Below, in pieces: positions 18,437-27,608 of a DNA stretch of 64,000 nucleotides. Every line of letters begins with the position of its first letter. The stretch's first letter is position 1. Below the pieces are notes generated by a model. The model had not been told where the DNA came from and made no database searches. It saw only the letters and a program-made list of their open reading frames with translations. The position numbers were made by a program, and so were the translations under genes. Source of the stretch: Halarcobacter sp. (GTDB taxonomy: Bacteria > Campylobacterota > Campylobacteria > Campylobacterales > Arcobacteraceae); assembly GCF_963676935.1 (NCBI RefSeq), contig NZ_OY781470.1, forward strand, positions 2,576,680 through 2,640,679. Reading direction: 5' to 3'.

Positions 18437-18457
18437 CAAAAATTAAGAAGGTAACCA

Positions 18458-19627
18458 ATGGACAAAATTATAGATATTTTAGATTCTATCGCCTATGAAA
18501 AAGGCTTAAAAATTGAAGATGTTGAAAATGCATTAAAAGAAGCATTAATTAAAACTGCTGAAAAAATGGTAGATTCTACTCTAAGATTCGATGCAGAGAT
18601 TGATAGACCAAATAAAAAACTAGAATTATTTCAAAAAATTGAAGTTGTTCCAAATGATGATGAAAGATTAACTGAAGATGGTTTAGATCAATATGAAAAT
18701 ATTATAAGTAAAGAAAACTATATCTCAATAGATGAAGCTAAAAAAATTGATGAATCTCTAGAGATTGGAGATTTTGTTAATTATGATTTAGAATTTGAAA
18801 ATATGGGAAGAAATGCAGCTACTATCTTACATAACAATTTCGAATATAGAGTACAAAGATTTTTAGAAGAATCACTTTTAAGTAAATATAAAAATAAAGT
18901 GGGAAAAACTATTAGTGGAAGTGTAACAAGAGTTGATAGACAAGAAAATACTTTTGTTGAGATTGGTGAAGTAAAAGGTATGCTTCCAAGAAAAAGTAGA
19001 ATTAAAGGTGAATCTTTTAAAGTTGGAGATACAGTAAAAGCAGTTGTTAGAGGTGTAAATATTGATAAAACTAACGGTTTAGTTGTTGAGATTTCAAGAA
19101 CTAGTCCTAAATTTTTAGAATCACTTTTAAAATCTGAAGTACCTGAATTAAAAGATGAAATCATTGCCATAGAAGCTAGTGCTAGAATTCCTGGAAGTAG
19201 AGCTAAAATTGCATTATCAACAACTGATGCAACAGTTGATCCTATCGGTTCAATTGTAGGTGTAAAAGGTGTTAGAATTGGTGCTGTTTCAAGACAATTA
19301 AGCGGTGAAAATATTGATTGTGTTGAATACTCAAATGTACCAGAGATGTTCATAGCAAGAGCTTTAAGCCCAGCAATTATCTCTAGTGTAAAAATTGAAA
19401 AACATGCAGAAGGTAATGAAAAAGGTAAAGCTATTGTTACAATTCCTGGTGATCAAAAATCAAAAGCAATAGGGAAATCTGGACTTAATATTAGACTAGC
19501 TTCAATGCTTACAAAATATGAAATTGAGTTAAAAGAGATTGGTGGAGCTTCTGTTGGAGGAAGTTCAGAATCTAAAGAGCAAGAAAAAACAACAGATACA
19601 GCAAGTTTAGAGGCACTATTTAAATAA
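18458..19627 (+). CDS. nusA: Transcription termination/antitermination protein NusA
   Basis: A 389-residue RNA polymerase-binding factor that controls pausing, termination and antitermination. The N-terminal domain (about 1-130) is followed by an S1 domain (about 148-215, GKTISGSVTRVDRQ and KVGDTVKAVVRGV). Two KH domains come next, marked by GSIVGVKGVRIGAVSRQL and GKSGLNIRLAS. The C-terminal acidic repeats of E. coli NusA are absent, as usual outside the gammaproteobacteria. The cysS gene begins at its stop codon (TAATG, 1 nt overlap). A leader hairpin lies upstream. Confidence 0.95.
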   Translation: MDKIIDILDSIAYEKGLKIEDVENALKEALIKTAEKMVDSTLRFDAEIDRPNKKLELFQKIEVVPNDDERLTEDGLDQYENIISKENYISIDEAKKIDESLEIGDFVNYDLEFENMGRNAATILHNNFEYRVQRFLEESLLSKYKNKVGKTISGSVTRVDRQENTFVEIGEVKGMLPRKSRIKGESFKVGDTVKAVVRGVNIDKTNGLVVEISRTSPKFLESLLKSEVPELKDEIIAIEASARIPGSRAKIALSTTDATVDPIGSIVGVKGVRIGAVSRQLSGENIDCVEYSNVPEMFIARALSPAIISSVKIEKHAEGNEKGKAIVTIPGDQKSKAIGKSGLNIRLASMLTKYEIELKEIGGASVGGSSESKEQEKTTDTASLEALFK

Positions 19628-21030
19628 TGGCAAAATTAACAATATTTGATTCGGTAAAAAAAGAAAAAGTTCTTTTTGAACCTATAAAAAACAATGATGT
19701 AAAAGTATATGTTTGTGGACCAACTGTTTATGATGATTCCCATTTAGGTCATGCAAGAAGCGCTATAGCTTTCGATCTTTTACATAGAGTTTTGAAAGCT
19801 AATGGTTATAATGTAACTATGACAAAAAACTTTACAGATATAGATGATAAAATCATCAAAAAAATGAATGAATCAAATAGAAGTTTAGAAGATATTACAA
19901 GTGAATATATACTTAAATATAAAAGTGATATGGAGGCTTTAAATATCTTACCAAATAGCTTTGAACCAAAAGCAACTGAAAATCTTCAAGTTATGATTGA
20001 TATGATTGAAGATTTAATGAAAAAAGATATTGCTTATAAAATCTCAGATGGTGTTTATTTTGATGTTTCAAAAGATGAGAATTATGGTTCAATCTCACAT
20101 AGAGCAAGTGATGAAAACTCTATTGCTAGAGTTGAATCAAATAGTGAGAAAAGAAACCCAAGTGATTTTGCACTTTGGAAATTTGAAAAACAAAATGATG
20201 TAGCTTACAATTCACCTTTTGGAAAAGGAAGGCCAGGTTGGCATATTGAGTGTAGTGCTATGATAAATGAACATCTAGCATATAAAGATGAAGCTTATCA
20301 AATAGATATTCATGGGGGTGGAGCAGACTTACTTTTCCCTCATCATGAAAATGAAGCTGCACAAACAAGATGCTCAACAAAAGCACACTTAGCAAAATAT
20401 TGGATGCATAATGGTTTTGTAACCATTGATGGAGAAAAAATGAGTAAATCTTTAGGGAATTCATTTTTCTTAAAAGATATTTTAAAATCATATAGTGGAG
20501 AGGTTGTTAGATTTTATCTACTAACTGCCCAATATAGAGCAAACTTTAACTTTAATGAAGAGGATTTAATCTCTTCTAAAAAAAGATTAGACAAATTATA
20601 TAGAGTTAAAAAAAGAGTTTATGGCTTAGGAAAGTCTGCTGTAAATAAAGAGTTTAAAGAAAATATTTTAACAGCTTTAAATGATGATTTAAATACTGCA
20701 AAAGCTATATCAATTATTGATGAATATATAAATAAAGCAAATGAGACTTTAGATAAAGAACCAAAAAACAAAAATTTTAAAAAAGAACTTGTAGCTACCT
20801 TTGAGTTTATCGATGAGATTATTGGTATTGGATTTAATGATGCTTATAAATATTTCCAGTTTGGTATCTCAAAAGAAGATATTGAAAAAATTGAGTCTCT
20901 TATAGAAAAAAGAACTCTAGCTAAAAAAAATAAAGACTTTGAAACTGCTGATAAAATTAGAGATGAAATATCATCTTTAGATGTATCTATTATGGATACT
21001 CCAAACGGTGTTGTTTGGGAAAAACTATAA
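19627..21030 (+). CDS. cysS: Cysteinyl-tRNA synthetase
   Basis: A 467-residue class I aminoacyl-tRNA synthetase charging tRNA-Cys. Zinc ligand and catalytic regions are clear: VCGPTVYDDSHLGHARS (Cys30, HLGH at 39-42), GWHIECSAM, HGGGADLLFPHHENE and the GEKMSKSLGN loop. The C-terminal DALR-like domain and the helical tail are of normal length. It is coupled to nusA by a 1 nt overlap, and a long hairpin ends the unit. Confidence 0.97.
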   Translation: MAKLTIFDSVKKEKVLFEPIKNNDVKVYVCGPTVYDDSHLGHARSAIAFDLLHRVLKANGYNVTMTKNFTDIDDKIIKKMNESNRSLEDITSEYILKYKSDMEALNILPNSFEPKATENLQVMIDMIEDLMKKDIAYKISDGVYFDVSKDENYGSISHRASDENSIARVESNSEKRNPSDFALWKFEKQNDVAYNSPFGKGRPGWHIECSAMINEHLAYKDEAYQIDIHGGGADLLFPHHENEAAQTRCSTKAHLAKYWMHNGFVTIDGEKMSKSLGNSFFLKDILKSYSGEVVRFYLLTAQYRANFNFNEEDLISSKKRLDKLYRVKKRVYGLGKSAVNKEFKENILTALNDDLNTAKAISIIDEYINKANETLDKEPKNKNFKKELVATFEFIDEIIGIGFNDAYKYFQFGISKEDIEKIESLIEKRTLAKKNKDFETADKIRDEISSLDVSIMDTPNGVVWEKL

Positions 21031-21054
21031 AAAGAAAGAATTTCTTTTTATAGT
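21024..21054 (+). terminator. Hairpin terminator after cysS
   Basis: A perfect 14 bp stem (ACTATAAAAAGAAA with TTTCTTTTTATAGT) with a 3 nt loop, overlapping the cysS stop codon. The stem is AT-rich and the tract after it is only loosely T-rich. Confidence 0.65.
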
Positions 21055-21134
21055 ACTTACTTTTACTTTTATTTCAACAAAAATCATATACTATTGGGCT
21101 TTTTAATTCTATTAATTTTTTAAAGGAGAAGAAG

Positions 21135-22424
21135 ATGTTTGAACAAAACAAATTCTCTATTATGACAATATCTTCCCTATTTTTTGCAATAACTTTTTTA
21201 GCAATTGGTTATGGTATGATTTTAACATTTATTGGTGTATATTTAAAAGAGATGGGAGTAAATGATATAGCTATTGCTATAATTAATGCTTCATTCTTTT
21301 TAGGTGCTGTAGGCTCTTCAATATTTAGTCAAAGTATTATTTCAAGTGTTGGGCATATCAGAAGTTTTGCTACATTTGCAGCAATTATGGTTATCTCATT
21401 TTTATTACATTCTGTTTTTTTTAATGAATATTTATGGGCAATACTAAGGGCAATTTCTGGTTTCTCTTTTTATAGTTTATTAATTATCTTAGAAAGTTGG
21501 TTAAATGAAAAAAGTACACAAGATTCAAGAGGTAAAGTATTAGCTATTTATACAATTATTTTTTATCTCTCAACAGCATTAGGACAACTATTTTTAAATG
21601 TTGATGAAAACTTTAAACAATCTATTTTTACAATAGGTTCTGTACTTATACTTTTTTCTATTCTTTTTATTTCCTTAACAAAAATTAAAGAACCAGACCT
21701 AAAACCATTTGAAAGAATCTCAATCCCTAAAGTGTATTCAGTTGTACCTCTTGCTACAACTTCTAGTTTTCTAGGAGGATTTATAGTTGGTTCTTTTTTT
21801 ACAATGGCACCAGTTTATATCCTTACAAAATTTAATTCAATTGAGATTGTTTCATATTTTATGTCAATTGCAATTCTTGGTGGATTAATATCTCAATGGC
21901 CAGTAGGAATATTATCTGATAAATGGGGAAGAAGAAAACTTATATCATGGGTAGCAGCAATAACTGCAATAACTTCGATTCTATTTCTATTTACCCAAGA
22001 TAACATCACATATATCTATATTTGTGCATTTTTATTAGGTCTAACAATCTTTACAATATATCCTTTAAGCGTTGCTAGGGCCAATGACGTTTTAGATGAA
22101 GATAGTGATTTACTTGAAATCAGCAGAACACTACTATTTACTTATGGTATTGGTTCTTTTATAGGACCTCTTGTAATTGGTATACTACTAAAATATTATG
22201 AATACTCTATGTTTGTACTATATTTTGCAATTGGTATTTATCTGACATTTTATGCTTTATCTAAGAAAAGAATTGCAGATGATGAAAGAAGTACATTCGT
22301 TAATTTTCCTGTTACATCTGGTCCTGAGTTAACAATGCTAGACCCAAGAATTGATGAAGAAGAGATAGGGGAAGAAGAAGTAAAAGAGGAAGAGAATAAA
22401 ACCGAAGAGAGTAGTAAGAATTAG
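21135..22424 (+). CDS. MFS transporter (YcaD-like)
   Basis: A 429-residue major facilitator with 12 predicted membrane helices in two halves of six. The loop 2-3 and 8-9 regions carry typical features (GRRKLISW after SDKWGRR). The strings ESWLNEKSTQDSRGKVLAIY and FTIYPLSVARAND are typical of the YcaD-like subgroup. The substrate is unknown. A strongly acidic cytoplasmic tail of about 35 residues ends the protein (EEEIGEEEVKEEENK). AAGGAG lies upstream of the ATG. The stop overlaps the convergent fbpC gene by 4 nt. Confidence 0.88.
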   Translation: MFEQNKFSIMTISSLFFAITFLAIGYGMILTFIGVYLKEMGVNDIAIAIINASFFLGAVGSSIFSQSIISSVGHIRSFATFAAIMVISFLLHSVFFNEYLWAILRAISGFSFYSLLIILESWLNEKSTQDSRGKVLAIYTIIFYLSTALGQLFLNVDENFKQSIFTIGSVLILFSILFISLTKIKEPDLKPFERISIPKVYSVVPLATTSSFLGGFIVGSFFTMAPVYILTKFNSIEIVSYFMSIAILGGLISQWPVGILSDKWGRRKLISWVAAITAITSILFLFTQDNITYIYICAFLLGLTIFTIYPLSVARANDVLDEDSDLLEISRTLLFTYGIGSFIGPLVIGILLKYYEYSMFVLYFAIGIYLTFYALSKKRIADDERSTFVNFPVTSGPELTMLDPRIDEEEIGEEEVKEEENKTEESSKN

Positions 22425-22439
22425 TTTTTTCTTACTACT
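22410..22439. terminator. Shared terminator between the MFS gene and fbpC
   Basis: An 11 bp stem (AGTAGTAAGAA with TTCTTACTACT) and 8 nt loop that lies across the stop codons of two convergent genes, so it can act in both directions. Confidence 0.65.
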
Positions 22440-23422
22440 TTGATATTCTCTTTATTTATATTTAAATAACACTCTTTTTGATTATTATCAAAATCTCCTT
22501 GAGTTGTTTTTACTAAAAGTTCTACATTTTCAAACTCCTCTAAAACAACTTCTATCTCATAATAATCTCCACAAAAAGATATATCTTGAATAGTAGCTTT
22601 TATTTTAGAAGGGCTTGAACTTACTTCAATTTTATCAACTGAAATAATTGCAACATTTTCCTTATCAATTTCTATTCCATATGATTTAACCAAACTTTCT
22701 GGAAGTTTGTTAATCTTATTTAAAAAGTTAGCAACATACAATGAACTAGGACTATTAAAAAGCTCTTGAGGAGTACCAAATTGTTCTATTTTTTTATCAT
22801 TAATAATAGCAATTCTATCTGACATACTTAAGGCTTCTTTTTGATCGTGTGTAACTAAAATCGCACTAAGCCCCATATCTTTAATAAGTTTTTTTAACCA
22901 TGTTTTTGTTTTATTTCTAAGAATTGAGTCAAGATTTGAAAAGGGTTCATCAAGTAGGATTACTTTAGGTTCATAAGCTAATACTCTTGCTATAGATACC
23001 CTTTGTTGTTGTCCCCCACTTAATTCATGAATTTGTTTATTTCTATGCTCAACCAAATCAAACTGTTTTAAAAGTTTATCTACTCTTTTTTGTTTTTCAA
23101 TATTATCTAGTTTATAAAGTGCAAACTCTATATTATCTTTTACATTTAAATGGGGGAATAATGCATAATCTTGGAAAATATACCCAATATCTTTGTGACA
23201 ATGTTTTTTCCCATCTTTTATAAGACAGTGATTATTTATAAAAATATCTCCCTTATATTCATCTTGTAAAGATGCTATACTTCTTAAAATTGTACTTTTC
23301 CCACAACCACTAGGACCTAAAATTGTAACTATCTCCCCTTGAACTACATCAAAAGAGATATTTTCTAAAATCTTTGTATCTCCAAAAGAGATAGAAAAAT
23401 CCTTTACACTTATACCAATCAT
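22421..23422 (-). CDS. fbpC: Iron(III) ABC transporter ATP-binding protein
   Basis: A 333-residue ATPase of the FbpC/PotA group. It shows Walker A GPSGCGKST (about 34-42), a Q-loop in YIFQDYALFP, signature LSGGQQQRVS, Walker B VILLDEPFSNLD and a switch His in LVTHDQKEA. A regulatory TOBE-like domain fills the last about 100 residues. It powers uptake of iron released from host or environmental chelates. AAGGAT precedes its ATG. It is the last gene of the fbpA-fbpB-fbpC operon; the upstream permease ends 1 nt before its start. Confidence 0.93.
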   Translation of the reverse strand: MIGISVKDFSISFGDTKILENISFDVVQGEIVTILGPSGCGKSTILRSIASLQDEYKGDIFINNHCLIKDGKKHCHKDIGYIFQDYALFPHLNVKDNIEFALYKLDNIEKQKRVDKLLKQFDLVEHRNKQIHELSGGQQQRVSIARVLAYEPKVILLDEPFSNLDSILRNKTKTWLKKLIKDMGLSAILVTHDQKEALSMSDRIAIINDKKIEQFGTPQELFNSPSSLYVANFLNKINKLPESLVKSYGIEIDKENVAIISVDKIEVSSSPSKIKATIQDISFCGDYYEIEVVLEEFENVELLVKTTQGDFDNNQKECYLNINKENIKVVRKN

Positions 23423-23423
23423 C

Positions 23424-25004
23424 TTAATCCTTGACCATTTTTTTTGCTAAAACTAAAACTGAAACAATACCTAATAAAACAATAAACATTGCCGGTACAC
23501 TTGATTCTATTATTTGTGCTTGAGTTACAAGTTCATGGGATAAAACAGGCAACGTATCAAAATTAAAAGGTCTTAATATCATTGTTAAGGGTAACTCTTT
23601 CATTGTTTCTATAAAAACTATAATAAAGCTTGCCATCATTGAACCTTTTACAAGGGGTAAAATCACTTTAAAAAAAGTTTGAAATGAACCTATTTGCATT
23701 GTTTTACAAGCATCATCATAGGTTTGTGGAATTTTTGAAAATCCAGATTCATAGTTATTAATAGAAACAGCAATAAATCTTACTACATATCCAAATACAA
23801 TTGCAATTACACTTCCACTAATTAAAATATCAAAGCTTTTATCTATAATACTAAAAAAACTTAATACCCCAACTGCAACAACAGCACCTGGTATAGAATA
23901 ACCCAATTTAGAGATTTGAAGTAGGTTTTCTGCTATTTTATTTTTATGCAATCTTACATTATATGTAATTACAAAAGCTAAAAGAGTAATAAGAATTGAA
24001 CTAAAAACACCTAAAGATAAAGTTTGTAAAAGTATTCTTAAAAAATCTTCATCTATTATCTCCTCATATGAGATATAAAACCAAAAACTCATCTGTGAAA
24101 AAGGTAATAAGAATCCAAAGAAAAAAGGGATAAAACAGGCAATAAAAGCTAAAAAAGCTTTTGTCCCTGTAAGTTTCTCTTTTATAATTGGTTTAAAATC
24201 TTTACCACTACTTTTATATCTTTTATTTCTTCTTTGAAATCGCTCACAAAAAATCAATACAAAAATAAAAATCATTAACATTGAGGCTAATTTTGAAGCA
24301 TCTTCAACACTTCCCATCCCAAGCCAAGTTCTAAAAATACCCGTTACAAAAGTTGAAACTCCATAATAATCCATCACACCATAATCGGCAACTGCTTCCA
24401 TGACAGCTAATATAACTCCAGCCACAATAGCAGGTCTTGAAATAGGAATTATTACCTTATAAAAAATTTGAAAATTTGTTAAGCCCATTGTTTTTGAAGC
24501 ATCAATTATAGAAGAGGACTCAGATTTTAAATATGTTTTTGAGATAAGATATACATAAGGGTATAAAACTAATGACATAACAAGTATTGCCCCTTCAATG
24601 GACATAATATCAAAGAAATAAACCTCATTTAAAGTTTTTCCTAAAAGGTTAAGTATAAAAGTTGTTACAGTACCTGTAATATCAAACATTCCCCCATATA
24701 TATAAGACATTATATAAGTTGGAATAGCAAAAGGTAAAATTAAACCATAATGGAAAAACTTTGAACCTGTAAATTGAAAAAAAGTTGTTATATATGCTGT
24801 TGTAAATCCTAAAATTGAAGTTAGAAATGCCACACCAAGCATTATATATAAAGAGTTAAATATATAATCAAAAAGTACTGTATCGACTAGATGTTGCCAA
24901 TTTTCACTTGGTGCGAAAACATTTGCAATTAAGATTAATCCAGGAATAGAGATAAGTAGTGTAAGCAATACACTACTTATGGTTAGTTTATTAAATATAT
25001 TCAA
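23424..25004 (-). CDS. fbpB: Iron(III) ABC transporter permease
   Basis: A 526-residue inner-membrane permease with about 12 helices, made of two fused copies of the binding-protein-dependent transport domain. Each half has its EAA-like loop: DASKTMGLTNFQIFYKVIIP (first) and DACKTMQIGSFQTFFKVILP (second), where the ATPase docks. This two-in-one layout is typical of FbpB/HitB. The start is TTG at 25004, as no in-frame ATG comes before the first helix. It lies 8 nt after fbpA and next to fbpC. Confidence 0.93.
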   Translation of the reverse strand: MNIFNKLTISSVLLTLLISIPGLILIANVFAPSENWQHLVDTVLFDYIFNSLYIMLGVAFLTSILGFTTAYITTFFQFTGSKFFHYGLILPFAIPTYIMSYIYGGMFDITGTVTTFILNLLGKTLNEVYFFDIMSIEGAILVMSLVLYPYVYLISKTYLKSESSSIIDASKTMGLTNFQIFYKVIIPISRPAIVAGVILAVMEAVADYGVMDYYGVSTFVTGIFRTWLGMGSVEDASKLASMLMIFIFVLIFCERFQRRNKRYKSSGKDFKPIIKEKLTGTKAFLAFIACFIPFFFGFLLPFSQMSFWFYISYEEIIDEDFLRILLQTLSLGVFSSILITLLAFVITYNVRLHKNKIAENLLQISKLGYSIPGAVVAVGVLSFFSIIDKSFDILISGSVIAIVFGYVVRFIAVSINNYESGFSKIPQTYDDACKTMQIGSFQTFFKVILPLVKGSMMASFIIVFIETMKELPLTMILRPFNFDTLPVLSHELVTQAQIIESSVPAMFIVLLGIVSVLVLAKKMVKD

Positions 25005-25012
25005 GATTTATT

Positions 25013-26020
25013 TTATCTCCACCCTGCTTCATCAAAAATTCTAACTGCTTTAGCGTTATATTTTCCAAGTGTATTTATAGAGATTGTATCATCTTTAAAC
25101 TCTCCCCATGAAGCAACTACAGGATTCTTTTTCATACCTTTTACAACTGGATATTCAAAATTGCCATTTGCAAAAATCTCTTGGGCTTCAGGGCTTGCTA
25201 AAAACTCTATAAATTTAATTGCATTCTCTTTATTTGGAGCATATTTAGCAACCCCAGCACCACTTACATTTATGTGAGTACCACCATTTTCAAATTTAGG
25301 AAATATGATTTTTACATTTTTTACAGCTTCAGATTCTGACAAATCTTTATTTCCTATCATTTTACCTACATAATATGTATTTGCAATTCCTATTTTTCCA
25401 ATACCATTTGCAACCGCTTTTACTTGATATCTATCATTACCTTTAGGTCTTCTAGCTAGATTTTCAACCACGCCCTTTGCCCATTTTAAAGCATACTCTT
25501 CCCCATGATGTGCTATAACTGCAGCTAACATCGATTGGTTATATATATGATTTGATGATCTTACCATAATCATTTTTTTATATTCTGATTTTATTAAATC
25601 TTCATAAGTTTTTAAATTTTCATCTAAATTGCTATCTTTTGGAATAACAAAAGCTCTAACTCTTTTTGTAAGTGCAAACCATTGATTATCTTCATCTCTA
25701 AGTTTTGCTGGAATATTTTCTATTAAATATTTTGAATCAATTGCTTGCAATAATCCTTTTGATTTTGCCTGATATAATCTTCCTGCATCTACAGTAATAA
25801 GTACATCTGCTGGAGATTTTTCACCCTCACTTGATAATCTTTTAATTAATGCATTTGCATCTGCTTTTACTACATTTACTTCTATCCCAGTTTTTTCTTC
25901 AAACATTTTAAATAATTGTTTATCTGTATCATAATGTCTGTGGGAATATACATTAACTTCTGATGATAGTAATACTGAAGTTGATAATAATATTGTAGCT
26001 AATAAAATCTTCTTTATCAT
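25013..26020 (-). CDS. fbpA: Iron(III)-binding periplasmic protein, copy 1
   Basis: A 335-residue periplasmic solute-binding protein for ferric iron. A signal peptide (MIKKILLATILLSTSVLLSS) is followed by EVNVYSHRHYDTD. The neighbouring tyrosines in NTYYVGKM are the iron ligands of the Campylobacter FbpA class. A longer frame starts at a TTG (26038), but AAGGAT lies six nt before the ATG at 26020, so I chose that. The result equals the length of the paralogue at 26181-27188, with which it is similar along the whole length. It heads the fbpABC operon and has its own Fur-box-like site upstream. Confidence 0.93.
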   Translation of the reverse strand: MIKKILLATILLSTSVLLSSEVNVYSHRHYDTDKQLFKMFEEKTGIEVNVVKADANALIKRLSSEGEKSPADVLITVDAGRLYQAKSKGLLQAIDSKYLIENIPAKLRDEDNQWFALTKRVRAFVIPKDSNLDENLKTYEDLIKSEYKKMIMVRSSNHIYNQSMLAAVIAHHGEEYALKWAKGVVENLARRPKGNDRYQVKAVANGIGKIGIANTYYVGKMIGNKDLSESEAVKNVKIIFPKFENGGTHINVSGAGVAKYAPNKENAIKFIEFLASPEAQEIFANGNFEYPVVKGMKKNPVVASWGEFKDDTISINTLGKYNAKAVRIFDEAGWR

Positions 26021-26091
26021 AAATATCCTTTTTATCAATAATAATTATTGAAATTGTAATTAAATATAGCTTAATTGCCTCTTATAATAAG

Positions 26092-26110
26092 AACGATTAT
26101 CATAATAATT
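26092..26110. promoter_or_regulatory. Fur-box-like site upstream of fbpA copy 1
   Basis: The sequence AACGATTATCATAATAATT contains the GATTATCAT core shared with the site before the second fbpA and resembles the Fur consensus palindrome. It lies about 72-90 nt before the fbpA start. Iron-dependent repression would fit the genes. The match is imperfect. Confidence 0.55.
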
Positions 26111-26122
26111 AATAAATATAAA

Positions 26123-26151
26123 AAAAGGGAATAGAAAAACTATTCCCTTTT
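26123..26151 (-). terminator. Terminator after fbpA copy 2
   Basis: A perfect 12 bp stem (AAAAGGGAATAG with CTATTCCCTTTT) and 5 nt loop. On the minus strand it is followed by a long T run, so it ends the second fbpA transcript before the fbpABC operon begins. Confidence 0.85.
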
Positions 26152-26180
26152 AAGTTCTAAATTTCATAATTAGAATGCTT

Positions 26181-27188
26181 CTATTTCCATCCTGCTAAAT
26201 CAAATATTTTTACTGCTTTTGCATTATTTTTACCCAATGTGTTTATTGAGATATTATCTTCTTGGAAATCTCCCCATGAAGAAACTAATTCAGATGTTTT
26301 CACACCTTTTAATACTGGATATTCAAAGTTTCCTTCTGCAAAAAGTTTTTGTGCTTCTTCTGATGCCATATATTCTAAAAATTTAATTGCATTTTCTTTA
26401 TTTGGAGCAGTTTTAATAACACCAGCACCAGAAATATTTATATGTGTACCACCATTTTCAAACTTTGGAAAGAATATTTTTACTTTCTTTACAGCTTGAG
26501 CTTCTGATTTATCTTTATTATCAACCATTTTACCAATATAATAAGTGTTTGCAATAGCAATTTTCCCTACTCCATTTGCAATTGCTTTTACTTGGTATCT
26601 ATCATTACCTTTTGGTTGCATTGCCATATTTGCAACTACACCTTTTGCCCATTTCAATGCATACTCTTCCCCATGATGAGCAATAATTGCAGCTAATAAA
26701 GATTGATTATAAGCATTATTAGACGATCTAACCATAATCATACCATTAAATTTTGGATTTGCTAAATCCTCATAAGTTGATAACTCATTTTCTATGCCCG
26801 TTCCAATTTTATATACTGTTACTCTTGATCTTTTTGTTAATCCAAACCATTGCTTATCCTCATCTCTTAATTCACTTGGAATATTATTCATTAAGACATC
26901 TGAATTAATAGTTTGAAAAAGACCTTCACTTTTTGCTTTGTATAATCTTGCTGCATCTGCCGTAATTAATATATCAGCAGGAGACTTTTCACCCTCATTT
27001 TTTATTCTATTAATTAAAGCAGAAGCTTTTGCTTTAACAACATTTACTTTTATTCCTGTTTTCTCTTCAAACATTTTAAACAATTTTTTGTCAGTATCAT
27101 AATGTCTTGTAGAATAAATATTAACCTCACTTGCACCTATTAACGAACTTGTTAAAACTAAACTAGATAAAACTAATTTTTTAAACAT
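26181..27188 (-). CDS. Iron(III)-binding periplasmic protein, copy 2
   Basis: A 335-residue paralogue of FbpA. It has a signal peptide (MFKKLVLSSLVLTSSLIGAS), the EVNIYSTRHYDTD start of the mature protein and the iron-ligand tyrosines in NTYYIGKM. Long stretches match copy 1 (such as NENAIKF-type helices and the FENGGTHIN region), so this is a tandem duplication. It differs mainly around residues 95-150, near the HRH/TRH and linker regions. AAGGAT precedes its ATG. Flanked by its own Fur box and terminator, it should be transcribed alone as an extra binding protein for the FbpBC transporter or for a different ferric chelate. Confidence 0.92.
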   Translation of the reverse strand: MFKKLVLSSLVLTSSLIGASEVNIYSTRHYDTDKKLFKMFEEKTGIKVNVVKAKASALINRIKNEGEKSPADILITADAARLYKAKSEGLFQTINSDVLMNNIPSELRDEDKQWFGLTKRSRVTVYKIGTGIENELSTYEDLANPKFNGMIMVRSSNNAYNQSLLAAIIAHHGEEYALKWAKGVVANMAMQPKGNDRYQVKAIANGVGKIAIANTYYIGKMVDNKDKSEAQAVKKVKIFFPKFENGGTHINISGAGVIKTAPNKENAIKFLEYMASEEAQKLFAEGNFEYPVLKGVKTSELVSSWGDFQEDNISINTLGKNNAKAVKIFDLAGWK

Positions 27189-27242
27189 ACATATCCTTTT
27201 TTTTAAGTGGGGAAATTATAATTTAAATTTATTAAATTAATC

Positions 27243-27261
27243 TTAATAATGATTATCATTA
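27243..27261. promoter_or_regulatory. Fur box upstream of fbpA copy 2
   Basis: TTAATAATGATTATCATTA is a close match to the 19 bp Fur consensus palindrome: AATGATTATCATT differs from AATGATAATCATT at one base. It lies about 55-73 nt before the start codon. Confidence 0.75.
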
Positions 27262-27282
27262 AATATATTTTATTTTACATAA

Positions 27283-27314
27283 AAAAAGGGAGATAGATAA
27301 CTATCTCCCTTTTT
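27283..27314 (-). terminator. Terminator of the rpsF-ssb-rpsR operon
   Basis: A perfect 14 bp stem (AAAAAGGGAGATAG with CTATCTCCCTTTTT) with a 4 nt loop, followed on the minus strand by more T residues, 21 nt after the rpsR stop. Confidence 0.88.
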
Positions 27315-27334
27315 CCTATTTTAAAAAAACTAAA

Positions 27335-27592
27335 TTATTTAATGTATGCTGCGTCAGTTACATTTTGAGTATTAACGATATATGGAACTAGTGCCATATG
27401 TCTTGCTCTTTTAATTGCTTTTTCTACCATCTCTTGTGAGTTTTTAGAGTTACCTGTAAGTCTTCTAGGCATAATTTTACCTCTTTCACTCATAGATATT
27501 TTTAGTAAATCTACATTTTTGTAATCGATGAAATCAATTTTCATCTCAGTATATTTACAATATTTTTTTCCGTATTTTCTTCTTTCTGCCAT
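27335..27592 (-). CDS. rpsR: 30S ribosomal protein S18
   Basis: An 85-residue ribosomal protein of the small subunit platform, where it pairs with S6. The family strings [19 protein letters not shown] and [14 protein letters not shown] are present. It is the last gene of rpsF-ssb-rpsR, 16 nt after ssb, the standard bacterial order. Confidence 0.97.
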   Translation of the reverse strand: MAERRKYGKKYCKYTEMKIDFIDYKNVDLLKISMSERGKIMPRRLTGNSKNSQEMVEKAIKRARHMALVPYIVNTQNVTDAAYIK

Positions 27593-27608
27593 TTTTAATC
27601 CTTATATT

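Noticed and set aside
18781-19353. 190-codon frame on the minus strand inside nusA
   Set aside because: It lies fully opposite nusA, which has clear S1 and KH motifs; the minus product shows no family motif and mirrors the plus-strand codons.
26021-26038. TTG start of fbpA copy 1 at 26038
   Set aside because: The ribosome-binding site AAGGAT lies inside the extra codons, so the ATG at 26020 is used.
22421-27188. Tandem fbpA genes as a mobile element or repeat insertion
   Set aside because: There is no transposase, no flanking direct repeat and the copies have diverged; an old duplication is simpler.
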